Part shown: positions 11,881 through 22,695 of the stretch, piece by piece
Position numbering within the stretch: the first letter of the stretch is position 1
Layout of the letters: each line of letters starts with the position of its first letter
From: Tillus elongatus
Taxonomy: Eukaryota; Arthropoda; Insecta; Coleoptera; Cleridae
Direction of reading: 5' to 3'
NCBI GenBank assembly: GCA_964006375.1
Contig: OZ023270.1
Location: 78,116,891-78,180,890, forward strand
Length of the DNA stretch: 64,000 bases
Position numbers and translations under genes: made by a program
Notes under the pieces: generated by a model
The model's database searches: none
What the model was told of the DNA's origin: nothing
What the model saw: the letters and a program-made list of their open reading frames with translations, nothing else

Positions 11881-12920
11881 ATTTATCTTCTAACATATCA
11901 ATTTTGTTAAAATATAAATGTTTGTGTTCTTACTTATTATTAAGGATAGAAACAAAGGATACTCGCTTCTCGCCCCGGTGTCCTGCAGGGCTTTTTTTTT
12001 AACAACACTGGACAGCTAAAATACATACCTATTTTCTACGAATTAATTCATTATATCGTCTGAGAACGTCTAGTGCAGCATTGCTCCCTATAATGGTTTT
12101 TTATTGGCCTGATCAACTTTTGTGTATCAGGATGTATAGTTCCAGGAATATGGAGCACCTCTTCATTTCAGCCTCGAAGTTAAAAATAACCTTTTCACGA
12201 AAAAATGGATTACGCGTCGGAAAGAAATAGTGATACTTTCTTATTGGTTTTTTAGTTTATGGGACAACCGTGCTTTTATTGTTAGGTTGGCAATAACACA
12301 AAATTTGCTTTTTCTTAGATTTTTATTATACGATCGCACTAAAATTTGTTGACGCCGTATACAGAATGTTTCGTAGATCAAAAAAATTGGTGATGTTAAG
12401 GAATATATTGATCTACGGATTCGTAACGCAATCGACACAGAGTAGGTTCGTGTAGCTGTAGAGGACCTGAAAACAAGATTTTTTACGGTGTCCACGGTTG
12501 CTGAGATATTGGCCTCAGAAGATTCGTTGGAAATTTGGAAAAAAAGTTTTATTTTAGCGTAAAACCAAATTTGGTTCTCAATTCGACTGTATTTTGTTTA
12601 TGTGTGTTACCTCAGAATTTTTTTCTAGGTGAACCGATTTTGATGATTCAATTTTTGTTTGAAATCTGGTGTTTCTCATGTGGTTCCATAAAAATTTGAT
12701 CAAGATCTGTCCAGTAGTTTTTGAGTTATCCTTAATGAAGTCGGTTTTCTATTTTTTTAATTTTTACTTGTGTTGTATGAAATTCTATTTCTGCGCTATT
12801 CTTTTTTTCTGCCCATTTTCCGAGTGTAAGTACTTTCGCTTTTGTTGTATTTGACTTTGCATTTGTTCCGCACTCATATATTTTAAATTTTTCTCTTAAT
12901 ATAAAGTTCTTCATCATTTG
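11881..12920. other. Mostly unassigned AT-rich sequence
   Basis: No host gene seen. 12,370-12,490 on the + strand reads VKEYIDLRIRNAIDT, stop, VRVAVEDLKTRF. This resembles the C-terminal tail of mariner-like transposases (compare LEELRRRIVEECRLITPQML at 62 kb), but the match is too weak to call. Confidence 0.35.

Positions 12921-12995
<75 letters not shown>
12921..12995. repeat. (TA)n microsatellite
   Basis: About 75 bp of TA, embedded in an R-family copy. Confidence 0.97.
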
Positions 12996-12998
<3 letters not shown>

Positions 12999-13640
12999 TT
13001 TGGTTCCATAACTTTGTTATTTCCGGAGATATAAAAATGTTCGGAAAGAAAACGCAAAATTTTTCGGGAAAAACTGGGTCGATTTTCCTGACTAATGGAC
13101 TTCTCCAAGCCACTTGCAAAAAAGAAAATAAATCTCTGGACGCAGCATGGTCGTGAATTTTCATAAAAATGTTTTTAATAGGAAATATAATTTTTTTAAG
13201 AAGCTTGCATCAAATTTGGTTACCAGTATAACCTATATAGGAGAAACAATGTACCATATTTTATCAAAATAAATTTATTGTTTGACAATATACAAAAATT
13301 TTCCGAAAATAAACCTAAAATGTGCCCAAAAAACTGGTTTCCTGGCCAACGAACCTTAGGTTAATAGTTAATTAAGCTATCGAAAGAAACATTTTATGAA
13401 AAATCGCTACCATAACGCAGTTGCTGTGTCCCGAATTTATTGTCTTACAAACATGCATTATCTTTCGATGGAAAATGCAAAAACTGTAATACTATAAGGC
13501 GTGTTCGATTAGGAAAAAAAATCATCAGCAGCGACTTATGGGCCACCTGTGATTGTAAAAATAATTTTATAAGATGCAGCTCTAGACATCGTATAATTTA
13601 CATATAATTTTTTTTATCATATCTTGTATAATAATGAATA
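12996..13640 (+). repeat. R-family repeat copy
   Basis: 12,996-13,135 holds the module GATTTTCCTGACTAATGGAC, shared with other TA-linked copies. 13,136-13,433 is the core bounded by CTGGACGCAGCATGG and ACCATAACGCAGTTGCTG. 13,434-13,640 matches 190-423 in inverse. Noncoding. Confidence 0.72.
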
Positions 13641-14229
13641 TTTTGAGCTTTACCCTAGAAGTGTGTCACACTGCATATATGAAAACAGATAAAAACTTAA
13701 ACTAACCCGGATATGGGTTCTATGGGGCCTACTTCGCGCTCATTTAAAGAAATATTTTCAAAATTCAAAAGTCACTAAAATTGTATCCAACTCTATGAGT
13801 AAAATTGTGATGGCCAAAAATAAATATGATTGTAAGAAGAAGAACATTTGTATTACAAATGTCAGAAAACAAAATACTTATTTACCTGTCACTTTGAAAG
13901 TAGATCTGACATTTATCAAAATAATTTGTCAGTTGAATATGACATGTACTGTTGCCGTAGACTATCATTATGCACTATTGTATTACGCCTTATAAGAATC
14001 TTGTTATTTTTTGGAGTACGAAAGCTTATTTTACTGTAAAAACATTTTCCCCATCACTTAACCTGAAATTATTTTCGTTTCATTTAACGTTGTTTCATTA
14101 TAGCGTCATAGTAGGTTTTAGAATCTAGAAATTATTCTATTTTGTGTGAATTTTTTCGTTGCCTACCTAGAACAAAATTGTATTTTCTTTCAATTATAAA
14201 CGATAATTTTAAGTTAATTCCTATATTTT
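13641..14229. other. R-family fragment, then unassigned sequence
   Basis: 13,695-13,790 carries the GGATATGGGTTCTATGG and CGCGCTCATTT module. The rest, to 14,229, is AT-rich with no supported coding region. Confidence 0.45.
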
Positions 14230-14445
14230 CTATGACGAACCCAATATGGTTGCCCTAACTTTGGTATTTCCGGAGATATAAAAATTTTCCAAAAGAAAAC
14301 GCAAAATTTTCCGGGAAAAACTAGTCCGATTTTCCTGGCTAACGAACTTATCCAAGCCACTTGCAAAAGGAAGGTACTCACCAAATGTTATCAAAATCGC
14401 CGCATTATTTTTTGAGTTAGCGGCGTGACACATAAATATATAAAC

Positions 14446-14479
<34 letters not shown>

Positions 14480-14699
14480 ATATAAAGTCTGCAACCGACC
14501 TCAGATTTGGGTTCCAGGGGTCCCAAATAGCGCTCATTTGAAGATATTTTTTCAAAATTCAAAAGTTGTGATCTCCTCATTAGTGATTTTTTTTTAAAGA
14601 AAATTCACTAAAAGACGGCACTCACCAAATTTGATTAAAATCGGCTCATTCTTTTTTGAGTTATCGGTGTGATACATAGATACATACACACACAAACAC

Positions 14700-14781
<82 letters not shown>

Positions 14782-14900
14782 TGAAACTGACCCTGGATAT
14801 GGGTTCTAGGGGGCCTAGTTCGCACTCATTTGAACAATTTTTTTCAAAAATCAAAAGTTGGGATCTCCTCATCAGTCTTTTTTTTTAAAGAAAATTAACT
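14230..14900. repeat. Two tandem R-family modules, each with a TA array
   Basis: Each unit reads ...GAGTTATCGGTGTGATAC, a CA/TA run, then GGATATGGGTTCTAGGGGG-like sequence and ATCTCCTCATTAGTGATTTT. The TA runs (14,448-14,475 and 14,703-14,778) sit at the same internal place in both units. This suggests the dinucleotide is part of the repeat rather than a chance neighbour. Confidence 0.75.
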
Positions 14901-15580
14901 AAAAATATTTAGCAATAATAAAATTATTTCACCGGAAATAACCCAACTATTTGCATCAAGTATAATATTCCTAGTTTCACAGGTTTAATTATTTCGCTTT
15001 CCTACTTAGATAACTTAGTCCCAATAGGTAATTATTTGCCTGAAAAATCTGTTAGATTTTCAGAAGTTAAAAAATAAATTTTTTGTAAGAAGTAACTATT
15101 TCTTTTGCCGTAGGTATATTACAAAGCAATTTATTTGATCTAAAGAAAATTTCTTTAGATCAAGTAACTGATTTATTTTCTCTGTGTGAGCATTAAGTAG
15201 ACAGGTGATAAAATTGAAAATAATGGTGTGATAGTTTTGATTGTTAAAGAGTAAGTAGGTAGGAATATAGTTAAAATCTGCATCAGAGGTGATATCGCAT
15301 GAACATTTTGTTGAATCAAACCTAACAATTCTATATAAATGTGCATAAAAGCCTCCGTGATTCATTTTTAGCTTTGTAATGCCTGTAGAGTAGAACTTAG
15401 AGACTTAAGATTCGAAAATATGCCACGAATTTGTCGGAAAAATCGAGTGAATGAAAAGGTGAACCTAGTGGTTTTTAGAATTATTTACAAAGTGTTTCCA
15501 GTTAGTATCCTGGCCACATTACGTTTATAGATGTTAATTAAATCTTTATACTCCCTTATCTCATCAAAGTGAAAGATGTG
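14901..15580. other. Unassigned AT-rich sequence
   Basis: No gene recognised. The palindrome GATCTAAAGAAA/TTTCTTTAGATC at about 15,137-15,161 is a small hairpin. Confidence 0.4.
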
Positions 15581-15815
15581 TACCAAATTTCATCAAACCA
15601 ATTTTATTAGTTCAGGAATTTAGGCGATTCCATTGTTTTTTTATGATTTATTAGATGTTTATTGAAATTCGCTACCATAACGTACCTGCTGCGGCCTGGC
15701 CTTATAATATTCAGAGCTTTACTATTTTTATTTACAATTAATAATATTTACATGTTAATTTAAACACCAGAAATTAAAACAAAAATCCCTAACGCTGCGC
15801 CTAGACCGGAAATGA

Positions 15816-16370
15816 AAATGCAGACGAATGTGCCAGAAATGCTGTCTTCATCGATACTGTAATTCCTCTTCAACTTTACTCCGACGTTTCTGCACAGATA
15901 GCACATTTTTATAGACAGAAATGGCAAATCCATTGGTCTTCGCTAAGCAACAAACTGCGAGAAATTGAACCAACTGTGGCAATCAAGAAACTTCCAGATT
16001 TATTTCGCAGGGAAGATTCCGAATTGGCCACTCTCTACATACACATGGTTATCTCTTAAATCAACAACAACGCCCTTATTGTGAGCTCTGTGACCGACCA
16101 ACTTCAATTTTTTACTTACTATTGGAATGTCCCTAATATGCCTGTCCACGATTTGAAAATTTTGGTGAAAGAAACTTGTCTGAAATTTTATGTCTAAATT
16201 TTACGAATGTAAACTTAGATTTTTAAGACAGTCTAATTTATATAATAGTATTTAAGTGTATTTATTAGTTCCTCTTTTTATATATAATTTTGTTATGTAT
16301 TCATTTAAAGTGTCGTTAGTGTCAATGAACTTAGTTGTTAAGGCACTTAAATTATAAATAAAAAAAAACA
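15816..16370 (+). pseudogene. LINE 3' end: RNase H/Zn-knuckle tail and poly(A)
   Basis: Reads VSAQIAHFYRQKWQIHWSSL and SNKLREIEPTVAIKK, then after a frameshift IGHSLHTHGYLLNQQQ, CELC and LLLECP. This is the typical carboxy end of I/jockey-type LINE polyproteins (RIGHTRLTHGYLL...CxxC...ILLECP). The His of the zinc knuckle is Tyr. A 3'UTR with AATTATAAATAAAA and a poly(A) stretch at 16,358-16,370 closes the element. 5'-truncated, as is usual for LINEs. Confidence 0.82.
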
Positions 16371-17332
16371 ATTTTCTTATTTCAGGATTTTAGGAGATTC
16401 GACCGTTTTTGTAATTTTTTGAGATTTATTAGATTTTTATGAAAATTCGCAACTATAACGCGCACCTACCGCGCCCCGTGCTTATAATATCCACAGCTTT
16501 ACTATTTTTGTTTACAATTAATAATATTTACATGTTAATTTAAACACCAGAAAATAAAACAAACCTCCCTAGCGCTGCGCCTGGACCTGTAATATTCATA
16601 GATTTACTATTTTTATTAACAATTAATAATATTTAAATTTTATCAAACCAATTTTTCTTATTTTAGGATTTTAGGAGATCCCACCGTTTTTGTAATTTTT
16701 TGCGATTTATTAGATGTTTATGGAAATTCGCTACCATAACGTACCTGCTGCGGCCTGGGCTTATAATATCCAAAGCTTTACAATTTTTGTTTACAATTAA
16801 TAAATTTACATGTAAATTTAAACACCAGAAAATAAAACAAACATCCCCAGCGTCAGTGATGGATTTACGCCTAGGCCCGTGAGGCCCGGGCCTAGACCGG
16901 CAGGATTTGGAGGGCGGCAAACTTTTCAGAACGCCAGAATTTTAGGGTCGAAATAACGAAAATGTATTTTTAAAATTGGTTCTTATTTTTTTTAAGAATT
17001 TACAGAAAGAAATATAATATTATTCATTTTTTAATTTACTTTTCAATTCTTAGGTGCAGCTTTAATATTTTGATAAATCAATAATAATCTTTATCGAATA
17101 ATGTTATTAAAAAGAAATAATCGAATTGATAAGCTAAGAAATGTAAAGGCTGGAGTGCTGTCTCATGTCAATGTCACAATGTCGGAAGACCCTTAGAAAC
17201 GACAAATTCACTCGAGTGTCGTACACTCACTCATTCATAGATGGCAGTGCACGAAAATAATCAAAGGAAACATCTTGATCATTTTAGTCAAGTTTCAAAA
17301 CAATAACTAGGAATTTACATCATATATGAATA

Positions 17333-18375
17333 CGTTAATTATATTCGAAATGTGTTTCTATTCACAAGTTTCACAAAATCAACCGGGTTCTTTTTAGGTA
17401 TTTGAGGTGTAGCATTTTCGTAATTTTTTCAATACAAATGCTGAATACTAGGGTTCTTTGGAACATTGTAATTAAATGGATATAATTAAAACACCATAGG
17501 CAGGGCACTGTACAAGTTTCTGTTTTGCCGGAAACATAAACTATTTCATTTAAAAGAGGACACCTATATATCATTTTACGGTCGGAAAAATAATATATTT
17601 TAAGGTAATTTTTCAAAGATCTAAACCATAACCGAAGTTTATGTGATAGTGTGTCAAAATTTGACGTTTTAAATTTGGTAACATGTGTCAAATATTTTTA
17701 GAGTAAACGTTTTGTTGCATTGTATCAAAATAATCCATAAGATCTGGGGCTTAATCGTATTTTCATATGGTAAAAATCAAGAGATTAAGGAAAAAAGTGG
17801 AGGTTAAGTTCATTCATCCATGATGGCACTAACTTTGTTAGCGAAATTATCGTTAGGTCTGAAAACTGTATTGTGATTAATTTGGTTTGCCAAATCACAA
17901 AGAAATATTAAGGGCAAGTAAATCTAAAACCGTCATCTGTCTACTCCTTTTGAAGCGGTGGATAGTGGCAGGTTGGGTTTTTGCAGTTCGATTTCGGGAC
18001 CTCAATCTACCTACTCACCAAATATCATTGGAGATCTTCCCTAAGGGCTCAATGTGTTGAACCCTAAACCTAAGACACTGCAACTCAATTCACAACCTAT
18101 TACCCAACTAGCAATTTGATGTTTTATTGTAGTAATAAGAACGTTTATAAAACAGTTTTTATAAAACACGGCTGTTCCTATAAACGTTTTGGTAAGGTTT
18201 ATACAACGCTTATAAACGCAAAATGGGCGCAGGTTTATATAAGACTTTAGTTCTTTAGTTTATTTTATGAGGGATGTGTAAGGTGTTACAGAATAGTTTT
18301 AGAAATGTTTACCGGGCTGTAAAAGAATATGATATACGATACTTATAAAACAGTTTTATAAGGAACAATAATAAA
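17333..18375 (+). repeat. Left copy of a 1-kb repeat (inverted partner at 31,005-31,980)
   Basis: Long, well-conserved inverted match to 31,005-31,980: TTCGAAATGTGTTTCTATTC, GACCTCAATCTACCTACTCA-like, AAAATGGGCGCAGGTTTATA. It contains short palindromes built on TTATAAAACAGTTTTATAA (about 18,341-18,361). No protein recognised; frames on the - strand at 17,371-17,691 are short and unlike any family I know. Confidence 0.8.
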
Positions 18376-19270
18376 ACTAAAAATCATTTACCATGGTGTC
18401 AGTTATAGAGCCTTAATAGAGTTACTATAAAACATGTTTTATTAGAATTTCTTTATAATTAAAGAGAAATACTAAATACTTTTTTACTTTTTGTGTCTTT
18501 AGTGAAATTACTCTTACATATGTAATGCAGCGAAAAGTACAACATCTAGAAACAGCAATTCTAGTCATTGTTTGTATTGTTATTTTATATCGTTTTAATG
18601 CTGCTAGTAAGAAGCTACAGGACTCTCAAGCTGATTTATCATGTGTGGTGCAAATCTATAGTTCTTTGGCATTATTTCTTGAAGACATGAGAGATAAACA
18701 ATTCTCCGAATATGAAGAAACAGCCAAAGCACTATCTGGAGTTCAAGATTATTATCGTTATGATACCTATCGCAAGAAAACCAGAAAAATTCAGGCCGAT
18801 GAATCACGGGTGAATGAAAGAACACCTTTATCTGGACAAGAAAATTTTCGCACCAATGTGTGTTACCGAATTTTAGATACTTCGAGTGTACAATTGGCCG
18901 GACGTAAAAGTGCTTATTGAAAGCTTTACAAAAATTTCAATTTTTTTGATAATTTATCTAAAATAGATACAAATCAATTGGAAAATCTTGCAAATAAACT
19001 AGTTAATAAGATTTTGGAAATTAATGTATCCATTTACATGATCAACTCAAAGATTCCATAGCAAATACGGAAAATGTACGTTCTGCACAAGAAATATGCA
19101 ATGTATCGCTTCTCGGAATCTTCGAGATGTTTATCCAGATGTAGATATTGCTCTACGTATTTTTTTGAGTATTCCCGCTACGAATTGTTCAGGAGAAAGA
19201 TCTTTTTTCGGCAACCGTCCGGGAAGTACCCACTTCCCGAACGCTTTTTCTTTGAGAAAGTAGAATTTCT

Positions 19271-19312
19271 CCGGCCTAGTCCGGGAAGTATGTACTTCCC
19301 GGACTAGGCCGG
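19271..19312. repeat. Perfect 42-bp palindrome
   Basis: Two 20-bp arms (CCGGCCTAGTCCGGGAAGTA and its inverse) around a 2-bp centre TG. It lies in the left subterminal region of the Crypton-like insertion, next to two further GGGAAGT copies. Confidence 0.93.
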
Positions 19313-19337
19313 GAAGAATCACATCGTTGTTGTTATT

Positions 19338-19640
19338 GTGAATATTAAAATCTTGGTAGGTATGATTTTGATAAATACAGTTGAACATTACCACGGTGGC
19401 TGGAAGTCTACCAATGTCGCTGAAGGATATATAGACAATTCACTAACAAACAAAATTAAAATTGCCAATACCATTCAAAAATTATCAGATGAAAACAATC
19501 AATATGGAACGGAAACTTTACCTTCTTGTTCTGACTACAAAAGGCATTTAAATATACCAAGCATTTCAAACAAATTAAATCCTTTTAATAATAGCAATTG
19601 CTCGAATTTTAATATAAATATTAATATAAATAAGAATTAA
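19338..19640 (+). pseudogene. Crypton-like tyrosine recombinase, C-terminal fragment
   Basis: The 100-residue frame includes HYHGGWKSTNVAEGYIDNSL. This resembles the end of the catalytic domain of animal Crypton tyrosine recombinases, where (H)xGWxSxxVAEGYI carries the His/Trp position and the Tyr nucleophile (Tyr in AEGYI). The catalytic Arg residues upstream are not present, so only the last part survives. After it the frame is Asn-rich low complexity. Family call is from motif memory. Confidence 0.6.
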
Positions 19641-20387
19641 AATGTTTCTGTTAGTACCTATCTTCTGTTCGAATTTCAATATTAAATACAAATAAGAATT
19701 AAAATGTTCGAAATTTTGTTCTACAAAGAAATATAATAAAGAAATGTGTCTTATTGATTTGTTATTCTACACGGTTGCCGAAAAAATAGTGTACGCAACA
19801 CGTCCCACGTCCGAAAACAGTTTTTTTGGACCCGCAGACTTCCAGGACTCGCCTACAGCTCGTCCTAGAATTTTGTCGACTCGTCCAAAAAAACAGTATT
19901 TTCCGGACTTGTAACGTAAATTACTATTTCCACCATGAAAAGGGTGAAAACTTATTTACGTGTAAGTATGGGCCAAGATAGACTTAATGTTTTGGCATTA
20001 CTGTCCATTGAAGCTCAACTACTTCAATAAATTGATTATGATGACATAGTTGATGTTTTTGCACAGACGAAAGCCAGAAAGAAGAGATTTAAAAATTGAG
20101 CAATACATTAAAATTTAAGAAAAATGCTTATTATCTATTTCGTTAGAGTTTAATAAATATTTATTTGTATTGTTTTGTAATGATATTTCAATAAAATAAA
20201 AATTATATTTAAATAATAATATTGAATCAAAATGAATTGAATTTTGTTATTCGAAGAGGGCGGCGCATCAGACAGAGCCTAGGGCGGCAGCAAGCCTAAA
20301 TCCGCCACTGCCCATCGCTGCGCCTATATTTGTAATATTCACAGCTTTACCTACTATTTTTATTCACAATTAATAATATTTAAATTT

Positions 20388-20637
20388 ATGTAAGACTAGA
20401 TGCATTCTCGCAACAATTAGAATGGTAGACCGGTTTATATTGTTGCGAAAATGCTTCTAGTCTTACATACTTTGTCCCTATATTGGGGTAGAAATGGGCC
20501 AGGGCTGACAATTTTCTAAATTGTTAGTTGGTTGTATACAGGCTCTATTTTTTAACACTTTGTGTTATTTGGAGCTGGCGTGACAACATACTACTTGGTT
20601 CCGCACCTAGGTGGCGGCAGGTCCACCACTCACTTAG
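20388..20637 (-). mobile_element. Hairpin-headed element H2, 250-bp copy with 13-bp target duplication
   Basis: Flanked by AATATTTAAATTT at 20,375-20,387 and 20,638-20,650. The left 80 bp fold into a hairpin (AAGACTAGATGCATTCTCGC against GCGAAAATGCTTCTAGTCTT). The remaining 170 bp is a constant segment (GGGTAGAAATGGGCCAGGGC ... GTGTTATTTGGAGCTGGCGT ... CCACCACTCACTTA) found twice, inverted, at 54,396-54,840. No coding frame and no convincing Pol III promoter. Confidence 0.8.
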
Positions 20638-21245
20638 AATATTTAAATTTCATCAAACCAATTTTCTTATTTCAGGATTTTAGGAGATTCGACCGTTTTT
20701 GTAATTTTTTGAGATTTGTTAGCTTTTTACGAAAATTCGCTACTATAACGCACCTGCTGCGGCCTGGGCTTATATTATCCAAAGCTTTACTATTTTTGTT
20801 TAGAATTAATAATATGTACATGTTAATTTAAACACCGGAAAATAAAACCAAAATCCCTAACGCTGCTCCTGGACATGTAATATTCAGAGCTTTCCTATTT
20901 TTATTAACAATTAATAATATTTATATTTCAGCAAACCAATTTTATTATTTCAGGATTTTTAGAGATTCGATTGTTTTAGATTTTTGTATTTCTTTACATT
21001 TTTATGAAAATTCGCTACCATAACGCACCTGCTGCGGCCTGGACTTGTAATATCCACAGGTTTACTATTTTTATTTACAATTAATAATATCTACATGTTA
21101 ATTAAGCACCAGTAAATAAAACGAAAACTCCTACCGCGACGCCTGGACTTGTAATACCTATTCACAGCGCTACTATTTTTTTTCACAATTAATAATATTT
21201 AAGTCCATCCTAATTGAAACACCGAAAAATAAAACAAAAGTTTCT

Positions 21246-21460
21246 TAAGGCAACATATTTCAAAGTCTTCCTTTTCCATCCTTGAATAACCAACAACTGT
21301 CCTAATAATATTTAAAATCAGTTTGAAAAGGCATAAATCCAGTTTATTTACATTTACCTTTCTTTTCAGACTGTCATCACGCTTCAACGACAAAAATAAG
21401 AAGGCAATTTTCCCTGCAAAGCAGCGAAAGCAGCAGCAATAAGTCCACACACAGAAAACT
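21246..21460. other. Spacer before the bi promoter region
   Basis: Transition from AT-rich repeat to GC-richer DNA. No feature seen. Confidence 0.4.
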
Positions 21461-22210
21461 GCAAAAGGAAAGTCGAATTGGCGTCGCCGTCGTCACAGCT
21501 TTACCATCATCGGGACAAGCTGGGGAGAGCCAAGGCATTAAGCAGTCAAGAAATGTCCCCTCCGACGAACACAAACAAAACAAAAAAAGCCTCATAGCTG
21601 GCGTGTTATAAAAAGCTCCAGCAACGCCTCTATAGGCATAACCTTGTAACTCCTGCCCACCACAAGTGTGAAAAGGGTGGGGAGAATGTCGCCCCGCTAT
21701 TGGCTGAGCGGCGAGAGCTGACACCGACCGACCAATAGCGACGCACTCCTGTCATTAACACACGCAGTCCGGACCCGTTCGCTTTCCTTCTATAGTCTCA
21801 CTTTACACTCTGCGCGGTGAGGAGGTGTCAAAATTCACACTCGGCCAAAACCACCCCATTGTGTTCCATCTAACAGCATCCCCGAATCCGGATCATCACC
21901 GACAACACTAGTACGCGTCTCGAACTCTCGCCAATCGCTCGAATCACGGTGTGCCGCGCAATATTCAGCTGTTTATATATATGTACATTATAAAACAAAT
22001 GACAGTGACAGTGACCGGACAAGTGTATCAGTGTCTGATGTGTCTCAAACTGTGCCTAGCATGATGTTCTGATCCGGACACCCTGGAAAACATCACCGAC
22101 GGCTCCACCGGCTTTTCTGTAATATCCAGTGTGTAACTTTTGTTTATATATATGAGAGAGAATAAGCGGTCGAATCTCGTCGATTCCACCGCTGATCAAA
22201 AATCAACCAA
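21461..22210 (+). promoter_or_regulatory. bi: Probable promoter and 5'UTR of bi
   Basis: This stretch is clearly GC- and CpG-richer than its surroundings and runs straight into the exon. Visible elements: TTATAAAAAG (about 21,607-21,616), an inverted CCAAT box (CTATTGGCTG, about 21,695), a direct CCAAT (GACCAATAGC, about 21,731), and two adjacent, oppositely oriented T-box-like half-sites AGGTGTCAAA and ATTCACACT (21,823-21,841), with another AAGTGTGAAA at 21,664. The transcription start cannot be fixed: a second TATA-like TATAAAAC is at 21,989. Small upstream ATGs precede the main start. Confidence 0.6.
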
Positions 22211-22695
22211 ATGCGTTTCGAGACGGCATTAGAATCATCTCTGGACCCGAAATTTAAATCCAGCATGGCTTATCATCCTTTCCTGCAGTTACCACGACAG
22301 ACTGATTTCAGTGTCAGTTCCCTATTGACGGCAGCCAACAACAGCGCGAACCCGGCTAATACATCACCTACGACGCCGGGTTTCTTTCCGTCGCTCGCCG
22401 GAGCTTTCGGTGCACAGACTCCGCACGGCTGTTACCCCGGAACTTTGATACCTAAGATTAATCATCCCCATGCCCATCATGCTTTGAGTGGACATCCGTA
22501 TACCACAGCGGAAGATGTAGTTTTGGCGGCGGTGGCGGCTCACAATCATCATCCGGCGATGGTTAGGCCGCTGAGGGCTATCCAGCCCGAAGAAGACGGG
22601 GTTGTGGATGATCCTAAGGTCACGCTGGAAGGTAAAGACCTGTGGGAGAAGTTTCATAAGCTCGGGACGGAGATGGTTATCACTAAAAGCGGCAG
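22211..22695 (+). CDS. bi: bifid/optomotor-blind T-box factor, first coding exon
   Basis: Encodes 161 residues plus two bases of the next codon, ending TKSG-R with AG|GTAAGC, a canonical 5' splice site in phase 2. Residues 19-27 (MAYHPFLQL) and 32-40 (DFSVSSLLT) form the N-terminal block characteristic of insect Omb; FSVSSLL also fits an eh1 Groucho-binding motif. A Ser/Thr/Pro/Ala-rich linker and His-rich patches (NHPHAHHAL, HNHHP) follow. Residues 131-162 (VDDPKVTLEGKDLWEKFHKL, GTEMVITKSGR) are the start of the T-box DNA-binding domain of the Tbx2/3 class. In Drosophila bi is a nuclear transcription factor downstream of Dpp and Wg in wing, eye and abdomen. The rest of the T-box must lie in downstream exons outside the window. 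An alternative start at Met19 is possible; the first ATG is in good context (CCAAATG). Confidence 0.96.

Larger units (their letters stand above)
19209..19929 (+). mobile_element. Insertion inside the hAT with a Crypton-like remnant
   Basis: It separates CSGERSF from the continuation of the hAT dimerisation domain. Near its left end are repeated CCGGGAAGTA motifs, including a perfect palindrome (19,271-19,312). Near its right end are several GTCCG/CGTCC motifs (CACGTCCGAAAACAG, CTCGTCCAAAAAAAC). These may be subterminal repeats. Exact ends and target duplication are unclear. Confidence 0.6.
18525..20099 (+). pseudogene. hAT transposase, C-terminal half (ZMYM1-like), interrupted
   Basis: Reads FNAASKKLQDSQADLSCVVQ, LEDMRDKQFSEYEETAKALS, NERTPLSGQENFRTNVCYRI, a stop after AGRKSAY, FFDNLSKIDTNQLENLANKL, then the hAT dimerisation block split by an insertion: CSGERSF before it and MKRVKTYL with MGQDRLNVLALLSIEAQLL after it. 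This is the DUF4371/hAT family often annotated as zinc finger MYM-type protein 1-like. The N-terminal zinc finger and first catalytic region are absent. Stops, frameshifts and the insertion make it dead. Confidence 0.87.
16854..20310 (+). mobile_element. hAT element with TIRs and degenerate 8-bp target duplication
   Basis: Left end CAGTGATGGATTTACGCC; right end, read inward, CAGTGGCGGATTTAGGC: hAT-type TIRs. Flanks CCCAGCGT (16,846-16,853) and CCCATCGC (20,311-20,318) agree at six of eight positions, as expected of an old 8-bp duplication. The element carries a decayed transposase (18,525-20,099) and two nested insertions: a 1-kb sequence at 17,333-18,375 that is also present inverted at 31 kb, and a Crypton-like fragment at 19,209-19,929. 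Confidence 0.85.
15590..21245. repeat. Tandem repeat array T1 (about 270 bp unit), split by insertions
   Basis: Units share ATCAAACCAATTTT, TTCAGGATTTTAGGAGATTC, CTACCATAACGCACCTGCTG, ACAATTAATAATATTTACAT and AAACACCAGAAAATAAAAC. Pieces survive at 15,590-15,815, 16,371-16,853, 20,311-20,387 and 20,638-21,245. The intervening sequence is inserted later: a LINE 3' end, a hAT element and a hairpin-headed element. Each unit includes a relative of the R terminal motif (ACCATAACGCACCTGCTGCG). The array ends about 200 bp before the GC-richer bi promoter region. Confidence 0.8.

Noticed and set aside
12370..12490. Transposase C-terminal remnant
   Set aside because: A few residues fit (IDLRIRNAIDT, VAVEDLK), but there is no catalytic motif and no TIR; left as a note only.
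21377..21724. 115-codon frame on the - strand in the bi promoter region
   Set aside because: No family resemblance and it lies in the GC-rich 5' region of bi, where chance frames are longer.
21989..22035. TATAAAAC followed by TCAGTG as a core promoter
   Set aside because: The distance from TATA to the candidate start is about 41 bp, too long for a normal pair; kept only as a note in the promoter entry.
22364..22657. 97-codon frame on the - strand within bi exon 1
   Set aside because: Antisense shadow of the T-box exon.
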